Part shown: positions 52,572-61,795 of the stretch, in pieces
How the letters are laid out: the number at the start of each line of letters is the position of its first letter
Numbering within the stretch: position 1 is the first letter of the stretch
DNA from: Pseudomonadota bacterium
GTDB taxonomy: Bacteria; Pseudomonadota; Gammaproteobacteria; Burkholderiales; Sulfuriferulaceae
Length of the DNA: 64,000 bases
NCBI GenBank assembly: GCA_021845925.1
Contig: JAJZUW010000002.1
Location: forward strand, 181,128 to 245,127
Direction of reading: 5' to 3'
Translations under genes and position numbers: made by a program
The notes under the pieces: generated by a model
The model's database searches: none
Seen by the model: only the letters and a program-made list of their open reading frames with translations
Told to the model about the DNA's origin: nothing

Positions 52572-52679
52572 CCGGCGACTGGCTGCTACCAGAGAAAGCC
52601 CCCGTTTCTGTGTGTGAACGCATCGGGCAGGTTGTCGCCCGAGGTTCCGGTTTGTTCTACAATACGCTTGTCGGACTGC

Positions 52680-52755
52680 GGGGGCATAGCTCAGCTGGGA
52701 GAGCGTCTGGTTCGCAATCAGAAGGTCGGGGGTTCGATCCCCCCTGTCTCCACCA
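52680..52755 (+). tRNA. tRNA-Ala (anticodon CGC)
   Basis: 76-nt tRNA with encoded CCA. The acceptor stem GGGGGCA pairs with TGTCTCC and includes the G3-U70 wobble pair, the identity element of tRNA-Ala. The anticodon loop is TTCGCAA, giving CGC, which reads GCG. The T arm is intact. Confidence 0.97.
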
Positions 52756-52766
52756 TTTCCGGAAGG

Positions 52767-53018
52767 TCAGATAATGCTCTGTGTCCCGCAACAGTTGGGC
52801 GTTTTTGTGTCGGCCTGAAGCTGAACGGGTGGGCAGGGCATCGTTCCGTATGAGCAAAAAACGCAGCAGTCGCCTGGCTTCGGTTTGAGCACCGTGCGGC
52901 AGCCGTCGCATTCGTAGAACCATTGGCACGCATCCGTCGGCATACGTTCAGTCTTCGCGTGTCCGCACACCGGACAGGTGATGGTGGAATCGAGAACGGT
53001 ATCGATGATGGTCTCCAG
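52767..53018 (-). CDS. Cys-rich GDCC small protein, start codon unclear
   Basis: Small zinc-ribbon-like protein with TCPVCGHAKTERMPTDACQW, FYECDGCRTVLKPKPGDCC and CSYGTMPCPPVQ, a widespread conserved arrangement of uncertain role. No ATG, TTG or usable GTG precedes the first CxxC. The frame opens directly after the TGA of the TetR gene, in the same frame. CTG 53018 or ATT 53021 are possible unusual starts, or the tract is read through from TetR. The conserved cysteines indicate selection on the protein. Confidence 0.6.
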   Translation of the reverse strand: METIIDTVLDSTITCPVCGHAKTERMPTDACQWFYECDGCRTVLKPKPGDCCVFCSYGTMPCPPVQLQADTKTPNCCGTQSII

Positions 53019-53024
53019 AATGGA

Positions 53025-53618
53025 TCAGGCAACCTGACGGATCGCCTTGAGAATGATGTCGACGATGGACTGGATGGCGTTCGCGTCCGCGCCTGCCTTG
53101 GCCTGGATTTTGAGTCCGCTCATGCTGCTGATGATGAACAGGGCAATCGTACTGGCATCCGATTCGGCCGGAATATTGCCTTCCTGCTGTGCGCGCTTGA
53201 CCGCGCTTTCCAGCACACCACGAAACACGGCAATACCGGCCAGAATGTCACCTGCCGTGTCAGTATCGCGCTGCGCGAGTTCTGATGCGGTGTTCATCAC
53301 CAGGCAACCGCGCCGGCCATGCGCTGCCCGCACGTCGTCCCGTGCCGAGCTCATGAACTGGCTGAGAAACTGCCAGCCGCTGTCGGCCTGGTCAAGCTGC
53401 TGTTGCATGGCGGCGGCAAAATCATGGATGTATCTGGCAAGGCATTGTCTGAACAGGCTTTTTTTGTCGCCAAATTCCAGATACAGACTGCTTTTGGAGA
53501 TCTGCATGGCGGTCAGCAAATCCTGCATCGAGGTGGCTTCATAGCCCTTTTCCCAGAACACGTTCATGGCCGCCTTCAAGGCAATGGCGGGATCAAATTC
53601 GAGAGGACGTCCTGACAT
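53025..53618 (-). CDS. TetR-family transcriptional regulator
   Basis: 197-residue repressor. The HTH is EATSMQDLLTAMQISKSSLY, followed by FGDKKSLFRQCL; the ligand domain includes GRRGCLVMNTASELA, typical of the TetR_C group with a conserved Cys. ATG 53618 has GGAG seven bases upstream. Its stop is directly followed in frame by the Cys-rich small ORF. The target is unknown. Confidence 0.93.
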   Translation of the reverse strand: MSGRPLEFDPAIALKAAMNVFWEKGYEATSMQDLLTAMQISKSSLYLEFGDKKSLFRQCLARYIHDFAAAMQQQLDQADSGWQFLSQFMSSARDDVRAAHGRRGCLVMNTASELAQRDTDTAGDILAGIAVFRGVLESAVKRAQQEGNIPAESDASTIALFIISSMSGLKIQAKAGADANAIQSIVDIILKAIRQVA

Positions 53619-53762
53619 GTCTGGCTCCGGCTGCCACCATTCTGGCGCGAATGGGAATACGAGGTTGATCCGACATGATACTGTGGTCTGGCCTGTCTGC
53701 AAAATGTCAGATTCCGGTCGCTGCGCGATGGTCTGGCAGCGACCAGAACGAGCTGAGTCGAA

Positions 53763-54143
53763 TCAGAAGCTCAGCAGTTTTTTGGCGGCCTCAAGGTAAG
53801 GCATGGCATCGGCCACGCTGAAGGCTGGAATGCCGGGTAGCATGTCTTCCGGTTTCAGGCCGTGCAAGTCCATGGAAGTTGCGCACAGGACAAATTGCGC
53901 ACCATTCTGGCGAGCCAGGTCCATGAAGCCGGCAACCGATTTGCCGCCTTCTTTGGGAAATACAGTTTCAGCAACGCCCTTTTGCAACAGCAGGGTACCA
54001 AGACCGGTGAAATAAACCACCACATTGCGTTCTTCTGCGGCGGCTGTTGCAGCCAGAAAGAATGGCGATGCCAGACGTTTGGGGGTGTCGGGACCACTGG
54101 TCATGACAATGCCGAAATCAATGACGGGAAGAGAATCATTCAT
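53763..54143 (-). CDS. DsrE-family protein (DUF1820/YchN-like)
   Basis: 126-residue DsrE/F-like protein. It has FGIVMTSGPDTPKRLASPFF, VVVYFTGLGTLLLQKG and FVLCATSMDLHGL with a conserved Cys. These proteins form trimers or hexamers and may handle persulfides. GGAGG lies eight bases before ATG 54143. It is divergent from the ars operon. Confidence 0.8.
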   Translation of the reverse strand: MNDSLPVIDFGIVMTSGPDTPKRLASPFFLAATAAAEERNVVVYFTGLGTLLLQKGVAETVFPKEGGKSVAGFMDLARQNGAQFVLCATSMDLHGLKPEDMLPGIPAFSVADAMPYLEAAKKLLSF

Positions 54144-54319
54144 AATGCTTGCCTCCATGCTGGGTTGCGGAATTGAAGCCTGATGATCCTCTGCCTGAAC
54201 AAGTGGTCATCGAGGCTGCGGGGATGTCGTACCGTAGCGGAATTTCGGCTACGCATTCAATTTGAACCAGTCGTTCCATAATGTCAAGGCCAATTCTGGT
54301 TTTGTCTGGCGAGGTTGCA

Positions 54320-54358
54320 TCATTTCCATATTTTTATTATTATGGAAATATGGAAATG
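54320..54358. promoter_or_regulatory. Inverted repeat over the arsR start, probable ArsR operator
   Basis: CATTTCCATA at 54320-54329 and its exact complement TATGGAAATG at 54349-54358 flank a TTTTTATTATTATGGAAA-type AT-rich centre. It covers the ribosome-binding region and the ATG of arsR, so bound repressor would block its own operon. Confidence 0.6.
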
Positions 54359-54712
54359 AAAACTGCGGCCCAATTGCTGGATGCGCTCGGACATGAATCC
54401 CGGCTAGCCATTTATCGTTTGCTGGTCGAAGCCGGTTCGGCGGGCATCAATGCCGGCGCGATAGCCGAACGTCTGAATCTGCCGCCGGCCACACTGTCGT
54501 TTCATCTGGCGCATCTGGAACGGGTGGGGCTGATTCATGGCCGGCAGGAAAGTCGCTACATCTTTTACGCGGCCGATTTTGCAGTCATGGATTCGTTGCT
54601 TGCCTTTCTGGCGCGGGATTGCTGCCAGGGCAGGATGGATTGCCTACCGAATAGCGCGAAGCAAGTGCGGCCTGTTGCGCATGATGTGCCATATCAAGGA
54701 GAAGCGGAATGA
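54350..54712 (+). CDS. arsR: ArsR-family arsenical-responsive repressor
   Basis: 120-residue winged-helix repressor. It begins MEMKTAAQLLDALGHESRLA; the recognition helix is in LPPATLSFHLAHLERVGLI. A C-terminal Cys group RDCCQGRMDC may bind As(III). The start lies inside an inverted repeat. ATGA overlap couples it to arsC. Confidence 0.93.
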   Translation: MEMKTAAQLLDALGHESRLAIYRLLVEAGSAGINAGAIAERLNLPPATLSFHLAHLERVGLIHGRQESRYIFYAADFAVMDSLLAFLARDCCQGRMDCLPNSAKQVRPVAHDVPYQGEAE

Positions 54713-55125
54713 AAAAAGTGCTCGTGCTGTGTACCGGAAATTCGTGTCGTTCCCAGATGGCCGAAGTGATTTTGAACCACGATCTGGCTGGAACAGTGCA
54801 AGCCTGGTCTGCAGGCACCAATCCGCAACCCAAGGTGGCGGAGGGCGCCATCGAGGCACTGAGGCTCGCCGGCTTGCCGGTAGAAGGATTGCATCCCAAA
54901 ACCATAGAAACGGTATTAAACCAGGATTTCGATCTGGTGGTCACGGTCTGCGATAACGCCAGGGAAGCCTGTCCGGTGTTTCCCCGCCGGGTGAACAGCA
55001 TCCATGTGCCATTCCATGACCCGCATGGCGAGCCACTGGCCAGTTTTGTGGCTGTCCGCGATGACATCCGCAACCGGCTGGTGCAAGCGGTTCGCGCTGC
55101 ATTGCAGACAGGAGTGCCAGCGTGA
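54709..55125 (+). CDS. arsC: Arsenate reductase, thioredoxin-coupled (LMW phosphatase fold)
   Basis: 138-residue reductase of As(V). The P-loop CTGNSCRSQ (C8-R14) and the redox pair in VVTVCDNAREACPVFP match the ArsC of the thioredoxin-linked type. It overlaps both arsR and the following transporter by four bases, so the three genes form one tight operon. Confidence 0.95.
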   Translation: MKKVLVLCTGNSCRSQMAEVILNHDLAGTVQAWSAGTNPQPKVAEGAIEALRLAGLPVEGLHPKTIETVLNQDFDLVVTVCDNAREACPVFPRRVNSIHVPFHDPHGEPLASFVAVRDDIRNRLVQAVRAALQTGVPA

Positions 55126-56180
55126 ATGATGTCAAGACAGCAACCGCCAGTCAGGCGATTGGATTTTTTGAAAAATATCTGACCTTGTGGGTGGTTTTGT
55201 GCATTGCGAGCGGTATTGTGGCCGGCAAGTTCATGCCGGGTGTATTTCATGTGCTGGGCAATCTGTCGCTGGCCCAGGTGAATCTGCCGGTGGGCATCCT
55301 GATCTGGGTGATGATCATCCCGATGCTGGTCAAGGTGGATTTTGGTGCCTTGCATGACATTCGCCGCCATGTGCGAGGCATTGCGGTCACGCTGGTGGTG
55401 AACTGGCTGGTCAAACCATTCAGCATGGCTCTGCTGGGCTGGCTGTTCATCCGCCATCTGTTTGCGGCATGGTTGCCGGCCGACCAGATCGACAGCTACA
55501 TTGCCGGACTGATTCTGCTGGCGGCCGCGCCGTGCACCGCCATGGTGTTTGTCTGGAGCAAGCTGTCAGACGGCGATCCACTGTTTACGCTAAGTCAGGT
55601 GGCGCTCAACGACACCATCATGGTGTTTGCCTTTGCGCCACTGGTCGGACTGCTGCTGGGTATTTCCGCCATCACTGTTCCCTGGGATACGTTGCTTACC
55701 TCGGTGGTGTTTTACATTGTGATTCCGGTGATCGTGGCCCAGCTCTGGCGGAAATCACTGCTGGCGAACGGTCATTTCGATTCCGCCATGCGACGGATTG
55801 CGCCTTGGTCCACCATTGCGTTGCTGGCGACACTGGTACTGCTGTTTGCCCTGCAAGGCGAAGCCATCGTGCAGCAGCCCGTGGTGATTCTGCTGCTGGC
55901 AGTGCCTATCCTGATTCAGGTGCTGTTCAATTCGGCGCTGGCTTATCTGCTGAACCGCTGGGTGAAAGAACAGCACAATGTCGCCTGCCCGTCCGCACTG
56001 ATCGGCGCGTCCAATTTCTTTGAACTGGCCGTTGCGGCGGCGATCAGTCTGTATGGTTTCCAGTCGGGTGCAGCACTGGCCACTGTGGTGGGCGTGCTGA
56101 TCGAAGTGCCGGTGATGCTGTTTGTGGTTCGGCTGGTGGTCCGCACCCGGCGCTGGTACGAACAGGGGTTGACGAACTAG
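55122..56180 (+). CDS. acr3: Arsenite efflux permease Acr3
   Basis: 352-residue inner-membrane arsenite exporter of the ACR3 (BASS) family with about ten hydrophobic segments. IWVMIIPMLVKVDFGAL, AAPCTAMVFVWSKLSDGDP (with the essential Cys) and ALIGASNFFELAVAAAI are the family blocks. GTG 55122 overlaps the arsC stop; AGGAG lies ahead. Confidence 0.96.
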   Translation: MNDVKTATASQAIGFFEKYLTLWVVLCIASGIVAGKFMPGVFHVLGNLSLAQVNLPVGILIWVMIIPMLVKVDFGALHDIRRHVRGIAVTLVVNWLVKPFSMALLGWLFIRHLFAAWLPADQIDSYIAGLILLAAAPCTAMVFVWSKLSDGDPLFTLSQVALNDTIMVFAFAPLVGLLLGISAITVPWDTLLTSVVFYIVIPVIVAQLWRKSLLANGHFDSAMRRIAPWSTIALLATLVLLFALQGEAIVQQPVVILLLAVPILIQVLFNSALAYLLNRWVKEQHNVACPSALIGASNFFELAVAAAISLYGFQSGAALATVVGVLIEVPVMLFVVRLVVRTRRWYEQGLTN

Positions 56181-56202
56181 TGATTACCCACAGACTGGCA
56201 GT

Positions 56203-57753
56203 TCAGCTGCGGATCAGATAATCGAATGCAGCCAGGCTGGCTGTCGCACCATCGCCCATGGCGATGATGATCTGCTTGTAAGGCGAGGTGGTGCAGTCGC
56301 CAGCCGCAAACACGCCAGGCACCGACGTGGCCCCACTGGCATCGATTTCAATTTCGCCATACGGCGTCAGCCGCAGCGTGTCTTTCAGCCAGTCGGTATT
56401 GGGCAGCAGGCCAATCTGCACGAACACGGCTTCCAGCGCCAGTGTGTGCAATTCCCCGCTGTTGCGGTCGCGGTACACGAGTCCGTTGACCTTGCCGCCA
56501 GCCCCGGTAATCTCATGCGTTTGCGCCTGGGTGATGACCGTGACATTGGCCAGACTGTGCAGGCGGGTTTGCAGGACTGCATCGGCGCGCAACGTCTCGC
56601 GCGATTGTAGCAGGGTGACATGGCCCACGATGCCGGCCAGATCAATGGCTGCTTCGACACCCGAGTTGCCGCCGCCGACCACGGCCACTCTTTTCCCCTT
56701 GAACAGCGGACCATCGCAATGCGGGCAGTAGGCAACCCCCTTGCCGCGGTATTCCTTTTCGCCTGGCACATTGAGTTCGCGCCAGCGCGCGCCGGTCGAG
56801 ATGATGACGGTTTTGGCCTTGAGCACGGCGCCATTGGCCAGCCGGATGGCGTGCAGTTCACCTGGCGAAGCAGGAATCAGGGCTTCTGCCTGTTGCAGGT
56901 TCATGATGTCCACGTCGTACTGGCGCACATGTTCTTCCAGCGCGCGCGCCAGTTTGGGACCATCTGTTTCGGGAACCGAAACCAGGTTTTCGATCGTCAG
57001 CGTATCCATGACCTGTCCGCCAAACCGTTCGGCGAGCACACCGGTGCGGATTCCCTTGCGCGCGGCATAGATGGCAGCAGAGGCACCGGCAGGCCCACCA
57101 CCCACCACCAGCACATCAAACGGCTGCTTTTCGGCCAGACGTGCAGCATCGCGAGCAGCGGTACCGGAATCCAGCCGGGCCAGAATTTCTTCCAGTCCCA
57201 TGCGTCCATCATCAAACGGCTCACCATTCAGCCATACGCTGGGAACAGCCATGATCTGGCGTTCTTCAATCTCTTGCTGATTGAATGCGCCATCGATCAT
57301 CACATGCCGGATGCGCGGGTTGAGGGCGGCCATGGTATTGAGGGCCTGTACCACGTCCGGGCAGTTGTGGCAGGACAATGAGACATAGGTTTCGAAACTG
57401 AAATCGCCGTCCAGGTGGCGGATCTGGTCTATGACCTCGTCGCTCACCCTGGGCGGATAACCGCTGGCCTGCAACAGGGCGAGAATCAGCGAGGTGAATT
57501 CATGGCCCATGGGCAATCCGGCAAAACGGATACGTGCCGGTTCACCGGGTTTGCCGATACTGAAACACGGACGTCTGGCATCCTGACCGTTGTCCAGCAG
57601 TGTGACCTTGTCGGACAGGCTGGCGATGTCGTCCAGCAGCTTTCGCATGTCGGTCGAACGGCTGCTGTCATCCAGCGATGCGACCAGTTCGATCGGACCG
57701 GCCAGTTTTTCGAGATAGCCCTTGAGTTGGGCCTTGATGTTGGCATCCAGCAT
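56203..57753 (-). CDS. ahpF: Alkyl hydroperoxide reductase subunit F
   Basis: Flavoprotein of 516 residues that reduces AhpC. An N-terminal double thioredoxin domain carries CHNC in [10 protein letters not shown]; the thioredoxin-reductase part has [21 protein letters not shown] in [26 protein letters not shown] and [18 protein letters not shown] 57753 has GGAGA eight bases upstream. It is separated from ahpC by a 115-bp gap. Confidence 0.97.
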   Translation of the reverse strand: MLDANIKAQLKGYLEKLAGPIELVASLDDSSRSTDMRKLLDDIASLSDKVTLLDNGQDARRPCFSIGKPGEPARIRFAGLPMGHEFTSLILALLQASGYPPRVSDEVIDQIRHLDGDFSFETYVSLSCHNCPDVVQALNTMAALNPRIRHVMIDGAFNQQEIEERQIMAVPSVWLNGEPFDDGRMGLEEILARLDSGTAARDAARLAEKQPFDVLVVGGGPAGASAAIYAARKGIRTGVLAERFGGQVMDTLTIENLVSVPETDGPKLARALEEHVRQYDVDIMNLQQAEALIPASPGELHAIRLANGAVLKAKTVIISTGARWRELNVPGEKEYRGKGVAYCPHCDGPLFKGKRVAVVGGGNSGVEAAIDLAGIVGHVTLLQSRETLRADAVLQTRLHSLANVTVITQAQTHEITGAGGKVNGLVYRDRNSGELHTLALEAVFVQIGLLPNTDWLKDTLRLTPYGEIEIDASGATSVPGVFAAGDCTTSPYKQIIIAMGDGATASLAAFDYLIRS

Positions 57754-57868
57754 GATGGTGTTCTCCGGTTGGGATGGCATGACCGGAATTCCGCGATTGG
57801 CAGGATTCCGGGCTTGCTATCCATTGCAAGCCACGTAGCCGGTTACCCGGCCACGTCAAGGGTGGTGG

Positions 57869-58435
57869 TCAGATCTTGCCGACCAGATCCAGCGATGGGG
57901 TCAGCGTGGCATCGCCTTCATTCCATCTGGCCGGGCAGACTTCATTCGGATGCGAGGCAACGTACTGGGCAGCTTTCAGTTTACGCAGTGTTTCTTTCAC
58001 GTCGCGCGCGATGGCGTTGTCATGCACTTCCATCGTCTTGATCGTGCCTTCCGGATTGATGATGAAGGTGCCACGCAAGGCCAGACCTTCTTCCGGGATG
58101 TGCACGCCAAACGCATTGGTCAGCATGTGGGTCGGGTCGCCGATCAGCGGAAAACGGGCCTTGCCGACCGCTGCTGATGTTTCGTGCCAGACCTTGTGCG
58201 AGAAATGCGTGTCGGTGGTCACGATGTACACTTCAGCGCCGGCTTTCTGGAATTCTGCATAATGTTCGGCAGCGTCTTCCACTTCGGTCGGGCAATTGAA
58301 CGTGAATGCGGCTGGCATGAAAATCACCACTGACCACTTGCCGTGGAAATCCTTTTCGGTCACTTCGATGAACTTGCCATTGTGGAAAGCCTGCGCCTTG
58401 AACGGCTGAACCTGGGTGTTGATCAACGATTGCAT
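57869..58435 (-). CDS. ahpC: Alkyl hydroperoxide reductase AhpC (2-Cys peroxiredoxin)
   Basis: 188-residue peroxiredoxin. Peroxidatic C48 sits in FTFNCPTEVEDAA and the resolving Cys in NEVCPARW near residue 168. Length and motifs fit the enterobacterial AhpC. It lies upstream of ahpF on the same strand, so cotranscription is likely. No clear OxyR site was assigned by eye. Confidence 0.97.
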   Translation of the reverse strand: MQSLINTQVQPFKAQAFHNGKFIEVTEKDFHGKWSVVIFMPAAFTFNCPTEVEDAAEHYAEFQKAGAEVYIVTTDTHFSHKVWHETSAAVGKARFPLIGDPTHMLTNAFGVHIPEEGLALRGTFIINPEGTIKTMEVHDNAIARDVKETLRKLKAAQYVASHPNEVCPARWNEGDATLTPSLDLVGKI

Positions 58436-58609
58436 GAAGTATCTCCTGATAGTGGAACATCAAACGAATGGAACCGGAGGGCGGGGATCCCGGCGAATCA
58501 AGCTGTTGGGCAGGTTCGCCAGCATGCGTTGCCCATCAACGCACCGGTCCGGTTACTTTATCGAAGCGAGGTGGAGACGTCCAATTGATTCACTCAATGT
58601 CGTTGATAG

Positions 58610-59512
58610 TCATTTTCTATGCAATGGCGAAGCTCTGCTTGCCGATGGATGCGTGACGATGACTGTGCAGGTCATGCCGGCCACCAGATGGACGCCTGGC
58701 GGAACAGGGTCGAGATCGATGCGTACCGGCACGCGCTGGGCCAGACGAACCCAGTTGAAACTGGGATTCACGTTGGCCAGCAGGCGTGCGCCGGTAGGAT
58801 TGTCGCGATCGGAAATGCCATGGGCAAATCCGCTCACATGGCCGGTCAGTTCAATATGGCTGCCCAACAGACGGATTCTGGCTGGCTGTCCGGTCTGCAT
58901 CAACTGGAGCTTGTTTTCTTCAAAATAGCCATACACCCAGAAAGAATGCTGATCGATCACGGCCAGTTCCGCAGTGCCGGTGTGGGCATAATCGCCCGGA
59001 CGAACAAGCAGGTTGGACACCCAGCCGTCCACCGGCGAGCGTACTTCCGTACGGACCAGATTCAGCTTTGCCAGGTCAAGTCGCTCCAACGCAGCCTGAT
59101 AGCCGGCTTTGGCGATGGCGGCAGCCAGGCTGGCATCCTGCCGGGCTTCACCGGAAACCACGCGGTCATCGACCATCGCCCGTCGGGTTGCCTGTGCCTG
59201 TTTCATGGTGTATTCGGCCCGGCGCTGTTCTGCCTCGGCCTGTGCTGCCGCCAGAGCTTCACGGTAACGGGCGGGATCGATGCGAAACAGGACATCGTTG
59301 CGCCGAACAAACTGGTTGTCGTGCACCAGCACCTGGACCACCAGACCGTCAATGTCCGGTGCAATGTTGACCACATCGGCACGTACCCGGCCATCGCGTG
59401 TCCAGGGTGTGTCCATGACATGCTGCCACAATCGCTGGCCCAGGAAGATTGCCAGCACGAGAATGGTCAGCGTCACTGCGAAGCGGGAAAATTGTAACAG
59501 ACGGGTATTCAT
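58610..59512 (-). CDS. HlyD/AaeA-type membrane fusion protein
   Basis: 300-residue periplasmic adaptor with one N-terminal helix (FAVTLTILVLAIFLGQRLW). Blocks TPWTRDGRVRADVVNIAPDI, then VLFRIDPARYREAL and LNLVRTEVRSPVDGWVSNLL are typical of AaeA/EmrA-like adaptors. It is the last gene of the MarR-controlled efflux operon: regulator, outer-membrane channel, FUSC pump, DUF1656, adaptor. Confidence 0.92.
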   Translation of the reverse strand: MNTRLLQFSRFAVTLTILVLAIFLGQRLWQHVMDTPWTRDGRVRADVVNIAPDIDGLVVQVLVHDNQFVRRNDVLFRIDPARYREALAAAQAEAEQRRAEYTMKQAQATRRAMVDDRVVSGEARQDASLAAAIAKAGYQAALERLDLAKLNLVRTEVRSPVDGWVSNLLVRPGDYAHTGTAELAVIDQHSFWVYGYFEENKLQLMQTGQPARIRLLGSHIELTGHVSGFAHGISDRDNPTGARLLANVNPSFNWVRLAQRVPVRIDLDPVPPGVHLVAGMTCTVIVTHPSASRASPLHRK

Positions 59513-59525
59513 GGCAGATTCCGTT

Positions 59526-59723
59526 TCAGTAAATGGCAAGCCCCATCAGGGCAAACAGACAGACGAACAGGGCGACGCGGAAGAGTGCCGGATGCCAGAC
59601 CAGGCCATACAGCCCGACAATGGCAAACAGGCGATCGAGCAACAGCATGCCGAAGCCTGCACCCAGAAAGAGCGGCACCAGTACAGGCAACTGCGCACCA
59701 AACAGAATGATTTCTCTTGGCAT
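59526..59723 (-). CDS. DUF1656 (AaeX-like) small membrane protein
   Basis: 65-residue protein with two hydrophobic helices (VLVPLFLGAGFGMLLLD and ALFRVALFVCLFALMGLAIY). DUF1656 members are encoded between FUSC pump and adaptor genes, as here, and their function is not known. It starts two bases after the pump stop. Confidence 0.88.
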   Translation of the reverse strand: MPREIILFGAQLPVLVPLFLGAGFGMLLLDRLFAIVGLYGLVWHPALFRVALFVCLFALMGLAIY

Positions 59724-59725
59724 GG

Positions 59726-61795
59726 TCAGCGTTCTCCGGTGGCAAACTGCAGAACCGATGTCTTGTCGGCAAGCGCATTCTGCAGCAGATGCACGTGAAA
59801 TCTGGCCCGCTGGCAGTTGGCGGATGAGTGTTGTTCCAGAATTTGCAACAGATCCTGCAGACTGCTTTCGGCACGGCTGCGTGCCTCTGGCGCAGGCATA
59901 TCAAACAGTCTCGCCATGTCCCCTGTGACCTGACCGAACTGTTTGTGAACACTCACATCCGGCTCTTCAATCAACAATTCGCGCAGAGCAATGATCTGGT
60001 GACCGGTTTCCAGGGCCATCAGCAGCCAGTCAATCACCCGGTCGTCGCCTGGACCCGTGATGCGGCGCAGGCTGCCGGAGCGATAGACCAGATCGCGGGT
60101 TCCGGTTTCCAGAGTCTCGCGCTGGAAAGGTGTCGTCGATCGACACACATCGCTGACCAGGTTGCGCAGGGCGCGAATGGTGCGCTCTTGTGACCAGCGA
60201 CTGCCCTGCAGATCGATCAGTTCGTACAGCATGGCAGCACAAATGATGCCCAGGAAATCGGCCAGCAGGTCATTGATGAATGCAGCCGGATTTTGCATGT
60301 AGGCAGGGCCGATACCCAGATGCATCAGCCAGATCATGAACAGGCCGGCTCCTGTGACAGCGCGCTCGGGTTTGGCGGTCAGTGCGCCGGCGATCGCAAT
60401 TCCCGGCGTGATGGCTAGCATCAGCGTGGTGAAATCCTGGGCTTGTGGCAACAGCCAGAAGCTGGTCCACCAGGACAGGATGGCACCAGCCAGGCCGCCA
60501 GTCAGAAACTGCCGGACGGTGCGGGCCGGCGTGGGTGATGTGGCAAACAGGGTGCTGGCAACCACGCCCAGCGTGATGGCTTCGATACCGGAAGGCCAGG
60601 CGGTGAGAATCCAGACGACCGACATGATGCCCAGCATCAGTGCGCCGCGCAAACCCGCAAGACCAACAGTGACCGGATCAAAGCGGACACCGAGCGCTGG
60701 CGCTTCTGCTCCGGGGGCGCTGCCAGCCAACGAAGCATAGGAACGGGCGTAATCCCGCCATTCGGAGGCCAGTTGGCGCAGCAGCGACAGACCGGTTTCC
60801 AGATCTGTCTGGCTGGTGCCTGCACTGGTGATGTCAGTTGGCATGTGGCCAGTTTCGGCCAGCCATGTCTGTAAACGGTCGGCAACCTGACCGGCCTCCG
60901 ACTCATGGTGGGCGGAATGGCCGTCTGGCAAGGCGGCTTCGAGCAGTCCGCGTGCAATCTGCATCAGATGGTCGGCCGTGGCTTGCAGATTTTTCTGGCG
61001 CAAGCGGCGCAACAGCTCTTCAAACGCATGGAATGTCGTGGTGACTTCCATGAATTCCAGATTCAGCTCGCCGAGTTTGAGCCGCAATGATCGTGAGCGG
61101 TCACTTTCCATTGCGGAAGCGGCACGGAACGATTCCAGCCGGAAGACGTCGCTCATCAGACGCGCCAGGGCGATGCGGTGGTTGCCATGCCCATTCAGGG
61201 AGCTGTCGAGCAGTTCGCTGAAATCGGCAAAGCGTTTGCGCACAGCCTGGCGGATCATGCCGGTCAGTCTGCGTGGAAACACCAGTTCGCTGACCAGCGT
61301 GGCGCACAGCAGGCCGATCAGAATCTCGGACAGCCGATTGGTGGCGATGGCAAACGTCTGGTCCGGGTCCAGTGAGGCCGGCAGACCGACAATGCACAGC
61401 GTGTAGCCGGCCAGCACAAACGCATACGACTGGTTGTCGCGCAGAACGACCGATCCGGCGGTACATAGACCGATCCAGACAGCTGCACCGAACAGAAACA
61501 GCATCCGGTCCTGGATGAACAGAGCGACCAGCAGCAGCGAAAACAGAATGCCGGCAACCGTGCCGATCATCCGGTAAAAGCTTTTGCTCAGCACCAGACC
61601 GGCATGGGTCTGCATCACAATTCCCACCGTGATCAGCGCAGTTCTGGGTTGTTCCAGATCCAGCAGCATCGACAGCCACAAGGCAAGGCCACCGGCCAGC
61701 AGTATTTTGACGACATGCAGCAGCACTGGTCCGTCCGTGGCAGACCATTCGCGGACAGTGCGCTGCAGCCAGTGCCATGCCAGCAGAGGGTTCAT
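59726..61795 (-). CDS. FUSC/AaeB-type aromatic acid efflux pump
   Basis: 689-residue inner-membrane protein. Two blocks of five to six helices flank a large soluble part (about residues 170-350). The first block reads LLAGGLALWLSMLLDLEQPR and the second GLRGALMLGIMSVVWILTAW, and the tail is a regulatory-like cytoplasmic domain. FUSC pumps export hydroxylated aromatic acids or fusaric acid. The ATG overlaps the outer-membrane channel stop by four bases. Confidence 0.92.
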   Translation of the reverse strand: MNPLLAWHWLQRTVREWSATDGPVLLHVVKILLAGGLALWLSMLLDLEQPRTALITVGIVMQTHAGLVLSKSFYRMIGTVAGILFSLLLVALFIQDRMLFLFGAAVWIGLCTAGSVVLRDNQSYAFVLAGYTLCIVGLPASLDPDQTFAIATNRLSEILIGLLCATLVSELVFPRRLTGMIRQAVRKRFADFSELLDSSLNGHGNHRIALARLMSDVFRLESFRAASAMESDRSRSLRLKLGELNLEFMEVTTTFHAFEELLRRLRQKNLQATADHLMQIARGLLEAALPDGHSAHHESEAGQVADRLQTWLAETGHMPTDITSAGTSQTDLETGLSLLRQLASEWRDYARSYASLAGSAPGAEAPALGVRFDPVTVGLAGLRGALMLGIMSVVWILTAWPSGIEAITLGVVASTLFATSPTPARTVRQFLTGGLAGAILSWWTSFWLLPQAQDFTTLMLAITPGIAIAGALTAKPERAVTGAGLFMIWLMHLGIGPAYMQNPAAFINDLLADFLGIICAAMLYELIDLQGSRWSQERTIRALRNLVSDVCRSTTPFQRETLETGTRDLVYRSGSLRRITGPGDDRVIDWLLMALETGHQIIALRELLIEEPDVSVHKQFGQVTGDMARLFDMPAPEARSRAESSLQDLLQILEQHSSANCQRARFHVHLLQNALADKTSVLQFATGER

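Noticed and set aside
52657..53032. Minus-strand frames giving VETGGIEPPTF and QGGSNPRPSDCEP peptides
   Set aside because: Antisense tRNA-Ala artefacts; the real gene of this strand is the Cys-rich GDCC frame.
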